A stretch of 20,932 nt of DNA from Caryophanales bacterium UBA6879 (lineage in GTDB: Bacteria > Bacillota_I > Bacilli_A > RFN20 > CAG-288). The stretch is taken from the NCBI GenBank assembly GCA_002449135.1, contig DKCH01000037.1, positions 402 through 21,333 on the forward strand. The letters run 5' to 3'. Below the pieces are notes generated by a model, which was given only the letters and a program-made list of their open reading frames with translations, made no database searches and had not been told where the DNA came from. This document shows, in pieces, positions 1-7,183 of this stretch (positions are counted from its first letter, which is position 1; every line of letters begins with the position of its first letter). The translations under genes were made by a program, and so were the position numbers.

Positions 1-1
1 T

Positions 2-634
2 AAAAAACCAAGAGTTTTACTTTTAGATGAACCTTTATCTAACCTTGATGCTCGTTTAAGATTACAAACAAGAGAAGAAATTAGAAGAATTCAAAAAGAA
101 ACTGGTATTACTACTGTTTTTGTTACTCATGACCAGGAAGAAGCTATGTCAATTTGTGATGATATAGTAGTTATGAAAGACGGAGTTGAGATGCAAATGG
201 GTCATCCTCAAGATGTCTATAAAGATCCTCATAATTTATTTGTTGCTAAGTTCTTAGGTAATCCTCCTATTAATGTTTTTAAGGGATTTATTAAGAATAA
301 TTCTATTTATATAGGTAATGAAAAAATTGTGCATATTAGAACAGATGTAAAAACACTTAAGGATGGTTCTTGTTATGTTGGTATTCGTCCTGAAGGTTTT
401 ATTTATGATTCTGATAAGGTTAAAAAAGTTTTAACACTCAATGTTGAATCTATAGTAACTATGGGTAAGGATACTTCTCTAGTTTGTTCTAATCCAAATT
501 TTGTTGGTGAAAGTATTAAGGTAGTTATTGATTCTGATTTTGATGTTAAATTGGGAAATGTTACTTTCGGAATTAAACCTAATAAGATGTTTGTCTTTGA
601 TGGTGAAACTGAAGAAAGAATTTATTTAAAGTAA
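2..634 (+). CDS. ugpC: Sugar/glycerol-phosphate ABC importer ATPase, C-terminal part
   Basis: Reading frame open from the left edge, so Walker A and the signature motif lie outside; about 210 residues remain. The visible part starts at Walker B (LLLDEP) with D-loop SNLDARLR, then H-loop VTHDQEEAM, then a C-terminal TOBE-type regulatory domain containing the family motif GIRPEGF. This is the MalK/UgpC/MsmX class, which hydrolyses ATP at the cytoplasmic face to drive uptake of sugars or glycerol-3-phosphate. The true start is upstream of the window; the first ATG in view, at 146, is internal because it follows the conserved H-loop. The gene sits two bases before the permease gene and is clearly in the same operon. 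Family is certain. The substrate is not shown by sequence, and such ATPases often serve several importers. Confidence 0.93.
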   Translation, partial: KKPRVLLLDEPLSNLDARLRLQTREEIRRIQKETGITTVFVTHDQEEAMSICDDIVVMKDGVEMQMGHPQDVYKDPHNLFVAKFLGNPPINVFKGFIKNNSIYIGNEKIVHIRTDVKTLKDGSCYVGIRPEGFIYDSDKVKKVLTLNVESIVTMGKDTSLVCSNPNFVGESIKVVIDSDFDVKLGNVTFGIKPNKMFVFDGETEERIYLK

Positions 635-636
635 TT

Positions 637-1569
637 ATGGAAAATAAAAACAATTGGAAAGCTTGGCTTTATCTTGCACCTGTATTAATTTTAATGGCTA
701 TATTTACTTTCTTCCCATTGATTAATACTTTTGTTATCTCTTTCTTGAAAGATTATAATTCTTCTACTGGTGCATCTAGTGGCTTTACTTTCTCAAATTA
801 TGGTGTTGTTTTAGGACTTATTCCTCGTTTGGAAGGTGGATCTTTAGATAAAACATTTTTATCTTTTAGTGGACCTTCAGCTTTAACTAATACTTTACTT
901 ATTACTTTTGTTACTGTTCCTATTTCTGTTGTTATTTCTTTAGTTATTGCAATTTTAATTAATAATATTAAATTTTTACAAAAGTTTTTACAAACTATAT
1001 TCTTTATGCCTTATGTTACTAACATTATTGCTGTTGGTATGGTTTTTTCTATTTTGTTTTCTTTAAATGGTCCTATTAATAAAATATTTGGTTCTCCTAC
1101 AGATTGGATTGGTAAAAATGCTACTTGGGGTAGCTGTATGTTTGTTTTATGTTTATATATTATTTGGACCGCTTTACCTTATAAGATTTTGATTTTCTTA
1201 TCTGGCTTGCAAGGAATTGATAAGCAGTATTATGATGCGGCTAAAATTGATTCTACTGGAAGAGTAAAAACTGCTATAAAGATTACTATGCCTTTACTTT
1301 CTCCTCAAATTTTATATATTACTATTACTTCATTTATTGGAGCTTTTAAGGAATATAATGCTGTAATTGGTTTACTTAATAGAAATTCTTCTATTCCATC
1401 TAGTAATGTTCCTGATATGTATACTGTTGTTTATTATATTTATGACAAGATTGAAGGTGGAAATACTCAGTTCCAATATGCTTCTGCCGCTGCTGTAATT
1501 TTATTTATAATTATTTTGTTATTTACTTTTGTTCAAATGGCTGTTGCTAAAAAGAAGGTGGTTTATTAA
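637..1569 (+). CDS. Sugar ABC importer permease, MalF/UgpA type
   Basis: 310-residue inner-membrane permease subunit that pairs with the following permease to form the translocation channel. About six hydrophobic segments are visible, the first near residues 9-31 and the last near 283-303. The cytoplasmic EAA loop that docks on the ATPase is at residues 198-222 (YYDAAKIDSTGR...MPLLSPQ). The ATG comes two bases after the ATPase stop and has no good Shine-Dalgarno sequence, so translation is probably coupled to the upstream gene. COG1175 (UgpA/MalF/MsmF) is the best family placement; the transported substrate is unknown. Length is normal for the family. Confidence 0.92.
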   Translation: MENKNNWKAWLYLAPVLILMAIFTFFPLINTFVISFLKDYNSSTGASSGFTFSNYGVVLGLIPRLEGGSLDKTFLSFSGPSALTNTLLITFVTVPISVVISLVIAILINNIKFLQKFLQTIFFMPYVTNIIAVGMVFSILFSLNGPINKIFGSPTDWIGKNATWGSCMFVLCLYIIWTALPYKILIFLSGLQGIDKQYYDAAKIDSTGRVKTAIKITMPLLSPQILYITITSFIGAFKEYNAVIGLLNRNSSIPSSNVPDMYTVVYYIYDKIEGGNTQFQYASAAAVILFIIILLFTFVQMAVAKKKVVY

Positions 1570-1570
1570 T

Positions 1571-2533
1571 ATGGCTAAAGTAGCTAATATTACAACTAAA
1601 TTAAATTTGATTGTTCCAGGTAAAAAGGTTTCTGTTAAAGAGACTGAAAAAAGAGATTTTATTATTAAAATTTTTGTTAAGGTTTTTAGTTATTTGTTTT
1701 TAATAGTTTCCGCTATTATTGTTATTTTTCCATTCTTTTATATGATTATGGGTTCTTTTATGCAAGAAAAAGATTTGTCACTTGGAAATATTGTTCCTAC
1801 TATGGGAAATATTTTTGAAAATATTGCTTATAACTATTCTGAAACACTATCGAGATTTAATTATTGGCGTTATGTAGGAAATACTTTAGTAGTTGGTCTT
1901 TCTACTTCTTGTCTTTCTTTATTAGTTACTATTTTATCAGCTTTTGCTTTTTCACGTTTGAAGTTTACCGGGCGTGAAATATTATTTACTTGTTTCTTAG
2001 CGACAATGATGATTCCTGGTGAAATGATGGTTATTTCTAATTATATTACTATGTCTAACTTTAATTTAATTGGTCATAATCAAACTACATTCCAAGCTTA
2101 TACTGTTATGGTTTTACCTTTTATTGCTTCTGTATTTTATATTTATTTGTTAAGACAAAATTTCTTACAGATTCCAAATGAATTATATTTAGCTGCTAAA
2201 GTTGATGGGAAATCTGATTGGTCTTATTTGTGGAAGGTTATGGTTCCATTGGCGTCTCCTACTTTAATTACTATTTTTATTCTCAATTTTATTGGTTCAT
2301 GGAACGCTTATGTTTGGCCTAAGTTAGTTACTAATGTTCAAGATAACTGGATTATTTCTGTTGCTGTTAGAGGTGATACTTTATCTTTATTAGATCCTAA
2401 TGGTGTTTATATTCCACAGTCTTCTTGGCAATTAGCTGCAACTGTTTTAACAGTCGTACCGTTATTAATTTTGTTTATTATCTTTAGAAAATATATTATG
2501 CGTGGCGCTGGCCGTGCTGGTATTAAAGGCTAA
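1571..2533 (+). CDS. Sugar ABC importer permease, MalG/UgpE type
   Basis: 320-residue partner permease. The frame could open at 1529 inside the previous gene, but the ATG at 1571 is preferred: AAGGTGG sits about ten bases upstream, at the very end of the preceding reading frame, and the longer version would add 14 residues that merely overlap that gene. It has about six membrane segments, the first roughly at residues 36-60. The EAA motif is near residues 204-230 (ELYLAAKVDGKSDW...MVPLASP), followed by a conserved GSWNAYVWP helix typical of COG0395. It shares the operon with the ATPase, the first permease and the binding protein. The C-terminus ends in the positively charged tail often seen in MalG-type subunits. 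Confidence 0.92.
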   Translation: MAKVANITTKLNLIVPGKKVSVKETEKRDFIIKIFVKVFSYLFLIVSAIIVIFPFFYMIMGSFMQEKDLSLGNIVPTMGNIFENIAYNYSETLSRFNYWRYVGNTLVVGLSTSCLSLLVTILSAFAFSRLKFTGREILFTCFLATMMIPGEMMVISNYITMSNFNLIGHNQTTFQAYTVMVLPFIASVFYIYLLRQNFLQIPNELYLAAKVDGKSDWSYLWKVMVPLASPTLITIFILNFIGSWNAYVWPKLVTNVQDNWIISVAVRGDTLSLLDPNGVYIPQSSWQLAATVLTVVPLLILFIIFRKYIMRGAGRAGIKG

Positions 2534-2568
2534 AGTTAATAAAAATATAACTTATAGGAGGGAATTTA

Positions 2569-4269
2569 ATGAATAAGTTATTAAAAAAGTCTAAGATCTT
2601 ATTAGTAGGTACTGCATTACTAGGATTAGTATCTTGCCAACGTACTGAAAGCACTCAAACTGAAGTTATTTGGTGGAATAACTATCAAGTACCTGAAAAT
2701 CCTGATGATGAAAAAAATAAGACTTCTTCTACTTATAAAGAGTATTATTTTGCTACTAATGTAATTAAAAATTTCGAAGCTAAACACACTGATATTAAAA
2801 TCAATATGGTTTACAAAGGGAGCTATTCTGTTATTGCTAGTGAAGTTAAGAATGCACTTTCTACTGGTGGTACTCCTAATATTGCTTCTTCTTATGGTGA
2901 TCCTGTTGCTGGATATTATAATGCCGGTGCTACCTTAGCTATGGATTCTTTAATGAATGATAAGGATAGAGGCTTTGGTAAAGATGCTATTGGTACTTTA
3001 AATGAAAAAGGTGAATTAACTGAAACTTTTGAAGATGATCCTGATACTACCTTAGATGATATGAACCAAGCTTATTTAAAGGCTGAAAAAGGTATGTACG
3101 GCTTTGCTGATAATAAATTCTTATCTTTACCATATTCTAAATCTGCCGAAGTCTTTGTTATTAACAAATCTGTTTTTGATTTAGAAGGTGAAGGTAAAGC
3201 TGGTATTGATAATTATAAAGAAGATGAAAAAGCTGATAAGGATTTAAAATATACTGGTTATAAAGCCCCTGTTGCTGTTAGTAGTAAGAAAAAATATTCT
3301 ATTCCTACTAACTGGACTGAATTAATTACTACTGCTAGACAAATGAAAGCTGATTTCCCTGAAGCTTTTGCTAAGCAAAAAGATGCACAAGGTAACTTTA
3401 TTGCTGTTCCTTTCGTTTGGGATTCTGCTCAAAATATGATCATTTCTTTACTTGAAAATATGGGTATTGGTTATACTGATGGCTCTAAGACAAATGTTGC
3501 TGATCAAATGGTTTTCTATAAGCAAAAGGATCAAGTTGCTAAATTATTAAAGCAATTAAAGGAATGGAATGATGAAGGCTTAATTGCTACTCAAGATCAA
3601 TTAAGAATTACTAATGAAGCTAAAGGTTATCATGAATATTCTTCTAATTTATTTGCTAAAGGTACTATCTTTATGACTATCTCTTCAACTGCTGGTGCCA
3701 GATACTATTCTAATGATGGTTATACTGCTTCTTTCAATAAGATGCCAACTATTGATAATTCTATCTATTCTGAAGATGAAAATAATCAATTCACTCAAAC
3801 TTCTAACAAGACTGATTTTAAGGTTATCTCTCAAGGTCCTTCTTTAACTTTCTTTGATAAGGGTGAAAGATCAAATAATGCTGCTTGGGAATTCTATAAG
3901 TATTTAACTAATACTGAAAATTCTGCTACTTTAGCTACTAAGACTTCTTATTTCCCAATTAGAACTTCTTCTTATAATACTAGTGCAGTTAAAGAATTAC
4001 TTACCGCAGCTGATAAAGATATTAAAGATGATACTAAAAAGGCTGATAAGAATAACGCTTATTCTGGTGATGTTTTAAAGCTTAACCAAGAATATACTAA
4101 AAACGACAACTACTTCATTTCTGATGTCTTTGATAAATCTAATGACACTAGAACTGCTATTGGTAAGATGATTGATTATGTTTTCAATACAAAAGCTACT
4201 GCTGAAAACACCGTTGATCAAATTGTTTCAAAAGCTATTGAAGATGCTTGGACTGCTGTTTCTAAGTAA
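2569..4269 (+). CDS. Extracellular solute-binding lipoprotein of the sugar ABC importer
   Basis: 566-residue substrate-binding protein. The N-terminus is a lipoprotein signal peptide: Lys-rich start, hydrophobic core, then lipobox LVSC with Cys23 as the acylation site, so the mature protein is anchored to the outer face of the membrane. The body resembles COG1653/UgpB-like binding proteins: VIWWNN strand, a TGGTPNIASSYGD segment, LPYSKSAEVFVINK, and the late NNAAWEFYKYL motif. It is longer than the usual ~430 residues, with extra Asp/Glu/Lys-rich segments, notably around residues 140-170 and 205-240. AGGAGGG at about 2555 gives a very strong ribosome binding site, matching the need for excess binding protein. 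It is last of the four importer genes. The ligand cannot be read from sequence. Confidence 0.9.
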   Translation: MNKLLKKSKILLVGTALLGLVSCQRTESTQTEVIWWNNYQVPENPDDEKNKTSSTYKEYYFATNVIKNFEAKHTDIKINMVYKGSYSVIASEVKNALSTGGTPNIASSYGDPVAGYYNAGATLAMDSLMNDKDRGFGKDAIGTLNEKGELTETFEDDPDTTLDDMNQAYLKAEKGMYGFADNKFLSLPYSKSAEVFVINKSVFDLEGEGKAGIDNYKEDEKADKDLKYTGYKAPVAVSSKKKYSIPTNWTELITTARQMKADFPEAFAKQKDAQGNFIAVPFVWDSAQNMIISLLENMGIGYTDGSKTNVADQMVFYKQKDQVAKLLKQLKEWNDEGLIATQDQLRITNEAKGYHEYSSNLFAKGTIFMTISSTAGARYYSNDGYTASFNKMPTIDNSIYSEDENNQFTQTSNKTDFKVISQGPSLTFFDKGERSNNAAWEFYKYLTNTENSATLATKTSYFPIRTSSYNTSAVKELLTAADKDIKDDTKKADKNNAYSGDVLKLNQEYTKNDNYFISDVFDKSNDTRTAIGKMIDYVFNTKATAENTVDQIVSKAIEDAWTAVSK

Positions 4270-4294
4270 TAAATAATTAATTCTATTTATAATT

Positions 4295-4711
4295 ATGAAA
4301 AAGACTTGCTTATTTTGTGGTGAGGTTTTGCCAAAGGATTGTTCAATTTGCTCAAATTGTCATCATGACAACTCTAATTTTGTAAACTTAAGTGAAGAAG
4401 ATACTCATCTTCTTCACCGTCAGTTACATAAAAATATTAATAGCTGTAATGATAGGAAAAACAGCGGTTTAACTTTTGTCGTAACTGGAAGTATTTTGCT
4501 TGTAATAGGCTTAGTCTTTTTATATTTGTCTTTTAGATATAACGTTAAGCATCAAAAGGTTTTTATTCCTGCTTCGGTGGAGTTTGTTTCTTGCGTTGTA
4601 TGTTTAGTTCTTGCTCTTACTTTTTTAGCATATGGTTTATTTAAATTATTTACTGCTATTAAGAAGAAGAATAAAAACATTAAAATACTTAAATTAACTA
4701 AATTGAAGTAA
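4295..4711 (+). CDS. Small zinc-ribbon membrane protein, function unknown
   Basis: 138 residues. The N-terminus holds two CxxC knuckles (Cys5-Cys8 and Cys19-Cys22, with an extra Cys16), consistent with a rubredoxin-like zinc ribbon. Two hydrophobic segments follow near residues 58-80 and 92-122, and the protein ends in a very basic tail rich in Lys. This architecture, zinc ribbon plus membrane anchors, is common among uncharacterised low-GC Gram-positive proteins; I do not recognise a specific family. It begins 25 bases after the binding-protein gene and is followed by an intrinsic terminator, so it probably ends the importer operon. There is no Shine-Dalgarno sequence in front of the ATG; the spacer is almost purely A and T, so expression may be low or coupled. 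Confidence 0.75.
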   Translation: MKKTCLFCGEVLPKDCSICSNCHHDNSNFVNLSEEDTHLLHRQLHKNINSCNDRKNSGLTFVVTGSILLVIGLVFLYLSFRYNVKHQKVFIPASVEFVSCVVCLVLALTFLAYGLFKLFTAIKKKNKNIKILKLTKLK

Positions 4712-4732
4712 ATATGATCTTTAATAACAAAG

Positions 4733-4762
4733 CAGGCTATTAATTTAGTAGCCTGTTTTTTA
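4733..4762 (+). terminator. Intrinsic terminator closing the importer operon
   Basis: A 7-bp stem, CAGGCTA (4733-4739) with TAGCCTG (4749-4755), and a 9-base loop, followed at once by a run of seven T. It separates the importer/zinc-ribbon genes from the ribosomal cluster. Confidence 0.85.
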
Positions 4763-4786
4763 TTTATTATTGGTAATTAAAAATAC

Positions 4787-4815
4787 TTGATTAAGTTTAA
4801 AATTAATGATATGAT
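4787..4815 (+). promoter_or_regulatory. Sigma-A-type promoter of rplK operon
   Basis: TTGATT (-35, 4787-4792), a 17-base spacer, and TATGAT (-10, 4810-4815). It lies just past the upstream terminator, and predicts a start near 4822 and a leader of roughly 105 bases before rplK. Confidence 0.75.
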
Positions 4816-4866
4816 AAACGTTGCTTAGGGCTAAAAGCGCCTTTTTTGGACGCATAAACCCTTGGT

Positions 4867-4896
4867 CGTAGGAGAGCAAAGCTCATCTTAACTACG
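4867..4896 (+). promoter_or_regulatory. Candidate L1 autoregulatory hairpin in rplK leader
   Basis: The leader RNA can form CGTAG (4867-4871) with CTACG (4892-4896), enclosing GAGC/GCTC (4874-4877/4881-4884) with an AAA loop. The two helices are separated by an asymmetric internal loop, GA on the 5' side and ATCTTAA on the 3' side. From memory this matches the architecture of ribosomal protein L1 targets in rRNA and in L11-L1 mRNAs: a helix, then GA opposite a longer purine-containing strand, then a helix. It ends 17 bases before the AGGAGG site of rplK. L1 identity is inference. Confidence 0.5.
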
Positions 4897-4926
4897 CACG
4901 GATACATTAATATAGGAGGATATCAC

Positions 4927-5340
4927 GTGAAAAAAGTTCTTAGAACTATGAAAATCGAAGCTATGGGTGGGGAAGCTAGCCCTGCTAAGCTCGGTCAAAA
5001 ATTAGGTCCATACGGCATTGGTGGAAAATTCTGTATGAAATTCAATGCTATGTCATCAGAAAGAAAAGGAGAATTAGTTCCTTGCTTATTAACTATTTAT
5101 GAAGATAAGTCTTTTGACATCGTTTTAAAAACTAGCCCAGTTACTTTCTTAGTTAAGAAGTATGCTAACATTGAAAAAGGCGCTAAGGATAAAGCTAGTG
5201 CTAAGGGTACTATTACTAAAGCCCAAGTTAAAAGCATCGCTGAATACAAGATGCCTGAATTAGTCGTCGATTCTTTAGATGCAGCTATTAGAAGTGTCGA
5301 AGGCACCATTAAATCTATGGGTGTCAAGATCGTTGACTAA
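4927..5340 (+). CDS. rplK: 50S ribosomal protein L11
   Basis: 137-residue L11, the protein of the GTPase-associated centre that binds 23S rRNA helices 43/44 and contacts elongation and release factors. The C-terminal rRNA-binding domain is typical (GTITKAQVKSIAEYKMPEL, then SLDAAIRSVEGTIKSMG). The start is GTG at 4927, chosen because AGGAGG at 4914-4919 lies seven bases upstream and the protein then begins at the family's usual place. The N-terminal linker is divergent: the family consensus ANPAPPVGPALGQ reads here ASPAKLGQKLGPYG at residues 17-30, with the tandem prolines lost. L11 is first of the rplK-rplA pair and is probably regulated through the L1 site in the leader. Fourteen bases separate it from rplA. 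Confidence 0.97.
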   Translation: MKKVLRTMKIEAMGGEASPAKLGQKLGPYGIGGKFCMKFNAMSSERKGELVPCLLTIYEDKSFDIVLKTSPVTFLVKKYANIEKGAKDKASAKGTITKAQVKSIAEYKMPELVVDSLDAAIRSVEGTIKSMGVKIVD

Positions 5341-5354
5341 GGAGGATTAGAAGC

Positions 5355-6041
5355 ATGAAGAAATTAGCAAAAAAATACGCTAACGCTTTAAAAGAAATTG
5401 AAAAAGGTAAGTTATACACTGTTAAAGAAGCTAGCGAATTAATTAAGAAAACTTCTACTACTAAATTTGATTCTACTGTTGAAGTTTCATTCCATTTAAA
5501 TCTTGATACTAAACAACCTGATCAACAATTAAGAGGTACTTTAACTTTACCTTATGGTAATGGTAAAACTAAAAAGGTTTTAGCTATTACTGGTACTAAG
5601 GTTGAAGAAGCTAAAGCAGCTGGTGCTGATTATGCTGGTGGTGTTGAATTATTAGAAAAGATTCAAAAAGAAAACTGGTTTGACTTTGATGTTATTGTTG
5701 CTACCCCAGATATGATGGGACAATTAGGTAGAATGGGTCGTATTTTAGGTCCTAAAGGTTTAATGCCTAACCCTAAATCCGGCACTGTCTCTCCTGATAT
5801 TGCAACTGCTGTTAAAGAAATTAAAAATGGTAAATTAGCTTATAGAGTTGATAAAGATGGTAATTTACATTTATCAATTGCTAGAGTAAGCTTTGATGCT
5901 GAAAAGATTGCAGCTAATTTACAAACTGTTATCGATACTATCGTTAGAATTAAGCCTGCCACTGTTAAGGGTGCTTATATTACTAACCTCGTTGTCCATA
6001 CTACTATGGGCCCTGCTATTAAATTAGCTTTTGCTAATTAA
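5355..6041 (+). CDS. rplA: 50S ribosomal protein L1
   Basis: 228-residue L1, the mobile-stalk protein that binds 23S rRNA near the E site and in many bacteria represses its own L11-L1 mRNA. The family signature is clear at about residues 120-145 (MGQLGRMGRILGPKGLMPNP, then KSGTVS). Length and ends match the family. AAGGAGGATT, overlapping the end of rplK, supplies the ribosome binding site; the ATG at 5355 is well spaced. Codons end mostly in T or A, with fewer C-ending codons than neighbouring rplK, rplJ and rplL. Confidence 0.97.
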   Translation: MKKLAKKYANALKEIEKGKLYTVKEASELIKKTSTTKFDSTVEVSFHLNLDTKQPDQQLRGTLTLPYGNGKTKKVLAITGTKVEEAKAAGADYAGGVELLEKIQKENWFDFDVIVATPDMMGQLGRMGRILGPKGLMPNPKSGTVSPDIATAVKEIKNGKLAYRVDKDGNLHLSIARVSFDAEKIAANLQTVIDTIVRIKPATVKGAYITNLVVHTTMGPAIKLAFAN

Positions 6042-6140
6042 TATAGCCTTAATTAAGTAGCCTCAATATACCCTAGACCGCAGCTGCTTTGCTTAATTTG
6101 CTGCCGAGGTAGATTTAGTATATTGTTGCCTATATATTAC
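6042..6140 (+). ncRNA. L10 leader (ribosomal protein L10 autoregulatory RNA)
   Basis: The rplA-rplJ gap folds as nested helices. ATATAG (6041-6046) can pair with CTATAT (6130-6135), and CAATATAC (6064-6071) pairs exactly with GTATATTG (6118-6125). Inside is the kink-turn-like core: CTAGACC then GCAGC on the 5' side (6073-6084), and GCTGC then CGAGGTAG on the 3' side (6100-6111). The GACCGCAG and CTGCCGAGGT blocks are those I recall from the Rfam L10_leader family (RF00557). L10, in its complex with L7/L12, binds this element and represses rplJ-rplL expression. The leader ends about 25 bases before the rplJ start. Confidence 0.88.
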
Positions 6141-6165
6141 TTATTTCATGAAAGGATGGAGAAAA

Positions 6166-6663
6166 ATGAATCAAACTATTCTCGAGTCTAAAAAGAAACA
6201 AGTAGAAAGACTTAACTTAGAATTATCTAATGCTAAGTGTGCCGTTGTTGTTACCTATCACAATTTAAACGTGAGAGATATCAACACTCTTAGAAAGGAC
6301 TTAAAAGCCAATGGTGGCAAAATGGAAGTCGCCAAGAACTCTTTAATTAAAAGAGCTTTTGAAGATGAACATTTTGAAAAGCTTGAACCTTTATTAAAAG
6401 GTCCTAACGCTTTACTCACTTCTGTAAATGCTACTAGCATTTTATCAAGTGTCGCTAGCTTTACTAAAGCCCACAAAGAGATGGAAGTCAAAGGCGCAAT
6501 CATTGAAGGAACCTTCTGTGATGCTAAGAAGACCTTATCTTTAGCTCATGTTGGTACCAAAGAAAACGCTCTTTCTATGTTACTTTCTGCTTTACAGACT
6601 CCGGTTCGTCAATTTGCTGTCGCTTGTAAGGCAGTTGCTGAATCTGGTAAATTAGCTAACTAA
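6166..6663 (+). CDS. rplJ: 50S ribosomal protein L10
   Basis: 165-residue L10, base of the L7/L12 stalk; the C-terminal helix carries the L7/L12 dimers and the N-terminal domain binds 23S rRNA. Conserved features include the N-terminal KKKQVERLN helix, AVVVTYHNLNVRDINTLRKDL, and AKNSLIKRAF near residues 55-65. The start at 6166 (MNQTILESK) is preferred over an in-frame ATG at 6148 because AGGATGGAG (6153-6161) is the Shine-Dalgarno for 6166 and the longer form would extend into the leader. It is regulated by the L10 leader just upstream and co-transcribed with rplL. Confidence 0.96.
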   Translation: MNQTILESKKKQVERLNLELSNAKCAVVVTYHNLNVRDINTLRKDLKANGGKMEVAKNSLIKRAFEDEHFEKLEPLLKGPNALLTSVNATSILSSVASFTKAHKEMEVKGAIIEGTFCDAKKTLSLAHVGTKENALSMLLSALQTPVRQFAVACKAVAESGKLAN

Positions 6664-6709
6664 TTTAAATTTATTGCAAGCAAAAAAGCCAAAATAGGAG
6701 GAATTAAAA

Positions 6710-7081
6710 ATGGCCAAATTATCAAATGAAGAAATTATTTCTTCTTTAAAAGAAATGTCTATTGTTGAAGTTATGGATTTAGTCCATGCTATCGAAACTG
6801 AATTCGGTGTTACCGCTGCTGCTGCTGTTGCTGCTGCTCCTGCCGCCGATGCTGCTAAAGCTGATGCTCCAAGCGAAGTCTCTGTTATGTTAAAGTCCGC
6901 TGGTGCTTCTAAAGTCAAGGTTATCAAAGCTGTTCAAGCTATCACTGGCTTAGGCTTAATGGATGCCAAGAAGTTAGTTGACTCTGCTCCTGTTGCTGTT
7001 AAGGAAAAGATTTCACCTGCCGAAGCTAACGACTATGCTAAGCAACTTACTGATGCTGGTGCTGAAGTCGAAGTTAAGTAA
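6710..7081 (+). CDS. rplL: 50S ribosomal protein L7/L12
   Basis: 123-residue L7/L12, present in several copies per ribosome and recruiting translation GTPases. The N-terminal dimerisation domain (residues 1-35) is followed by an Ala-rich flexible hinge (about 38-60). Next comes the C-terminal factor-binding domain, with the conserved KVKVIKAVQAITGLGLMDAKKLVDSAP stretch near residues 71-97. TAGGAGGAATT upstream is a strong ribosome binding site. Codon use is richer in C-ending codons than in rpoB, a usual sign of high expression. It is followed by two long hairpins rather than directly by rpoB, so L7/L12 can be made in excess over polymerase. Confidence 0.97.
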   Translation: MAKLSNEEIISSLKEMSIVEVMDLVHAIETEFGVTAAAAVAAAPAADAAKADAPSEVSVMLKSAGASKVKVIKAVQAITGLGLMDAKKLVDSAPVAVKEKISPAEANDYAKQLTDAGAEVEVK

Positions 7082-7102
7082 GTTAACTTTATAATCTAGG
7101 AT

Positions 7103-7142
7103 AAATTACTCTTAGGGGAAATTTGCCCCTAAGAGATAATTT
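7103..7142 (+). terminator. Long hairpin after rplL: attenuator or processing site
   Basis: Perfect 10-bp stem CTCTTAGGGG (7109-7118) with CCCCTAAGAG (7126-7135) and a 7-base loop. After a single bulged A (7136), six more base pairs extend it (7103-7108 with 7137-7142). The following bases are only moderately T-rich, so full termination is doubtful. By analogy with the rplL-rpoB attenuator and RNase III site of Escherichia coli, partial termination or RNA cleavage is plausible. Confidence 0.65.
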
Positions 7143-7183
7143 GTTATTTATAAAGAAATAATTTGCCTGCTTTATAATAATAT

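Noticed and set aside
1529..1570. Longer start for the second permease
   Set aside because: It would overlap the preceding gene by 41 bases and lacks a ribosome binding site; the ATG at 1571 has AAGGTGG at good spacing.
5097..5327. Minus-strand open frame of 76 codons inside rplK
   Set aside because: Fully contained in a certain ribosomal protein gene; low-complexity shadow.
6148..6165. Longer start for rplJ
   Set aside because: The sequence between 6148 and 6166 contains the Shine-Dalgarno of the 6166 start, and L10 proteins normally begin there.
6258..6503. Minus-strand open frame of 81 codons inside rplJ
   Set aside because: Shadow of a certain gene, with no start signals.
6652..6927. 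Minus-strand open frame of 91 codons opposite rplL with an Ala-rich product
   Set aside because: It is the mirror of the Ala-coding hinge of L7/L12; it has no ribosome binding site and resembles no family.
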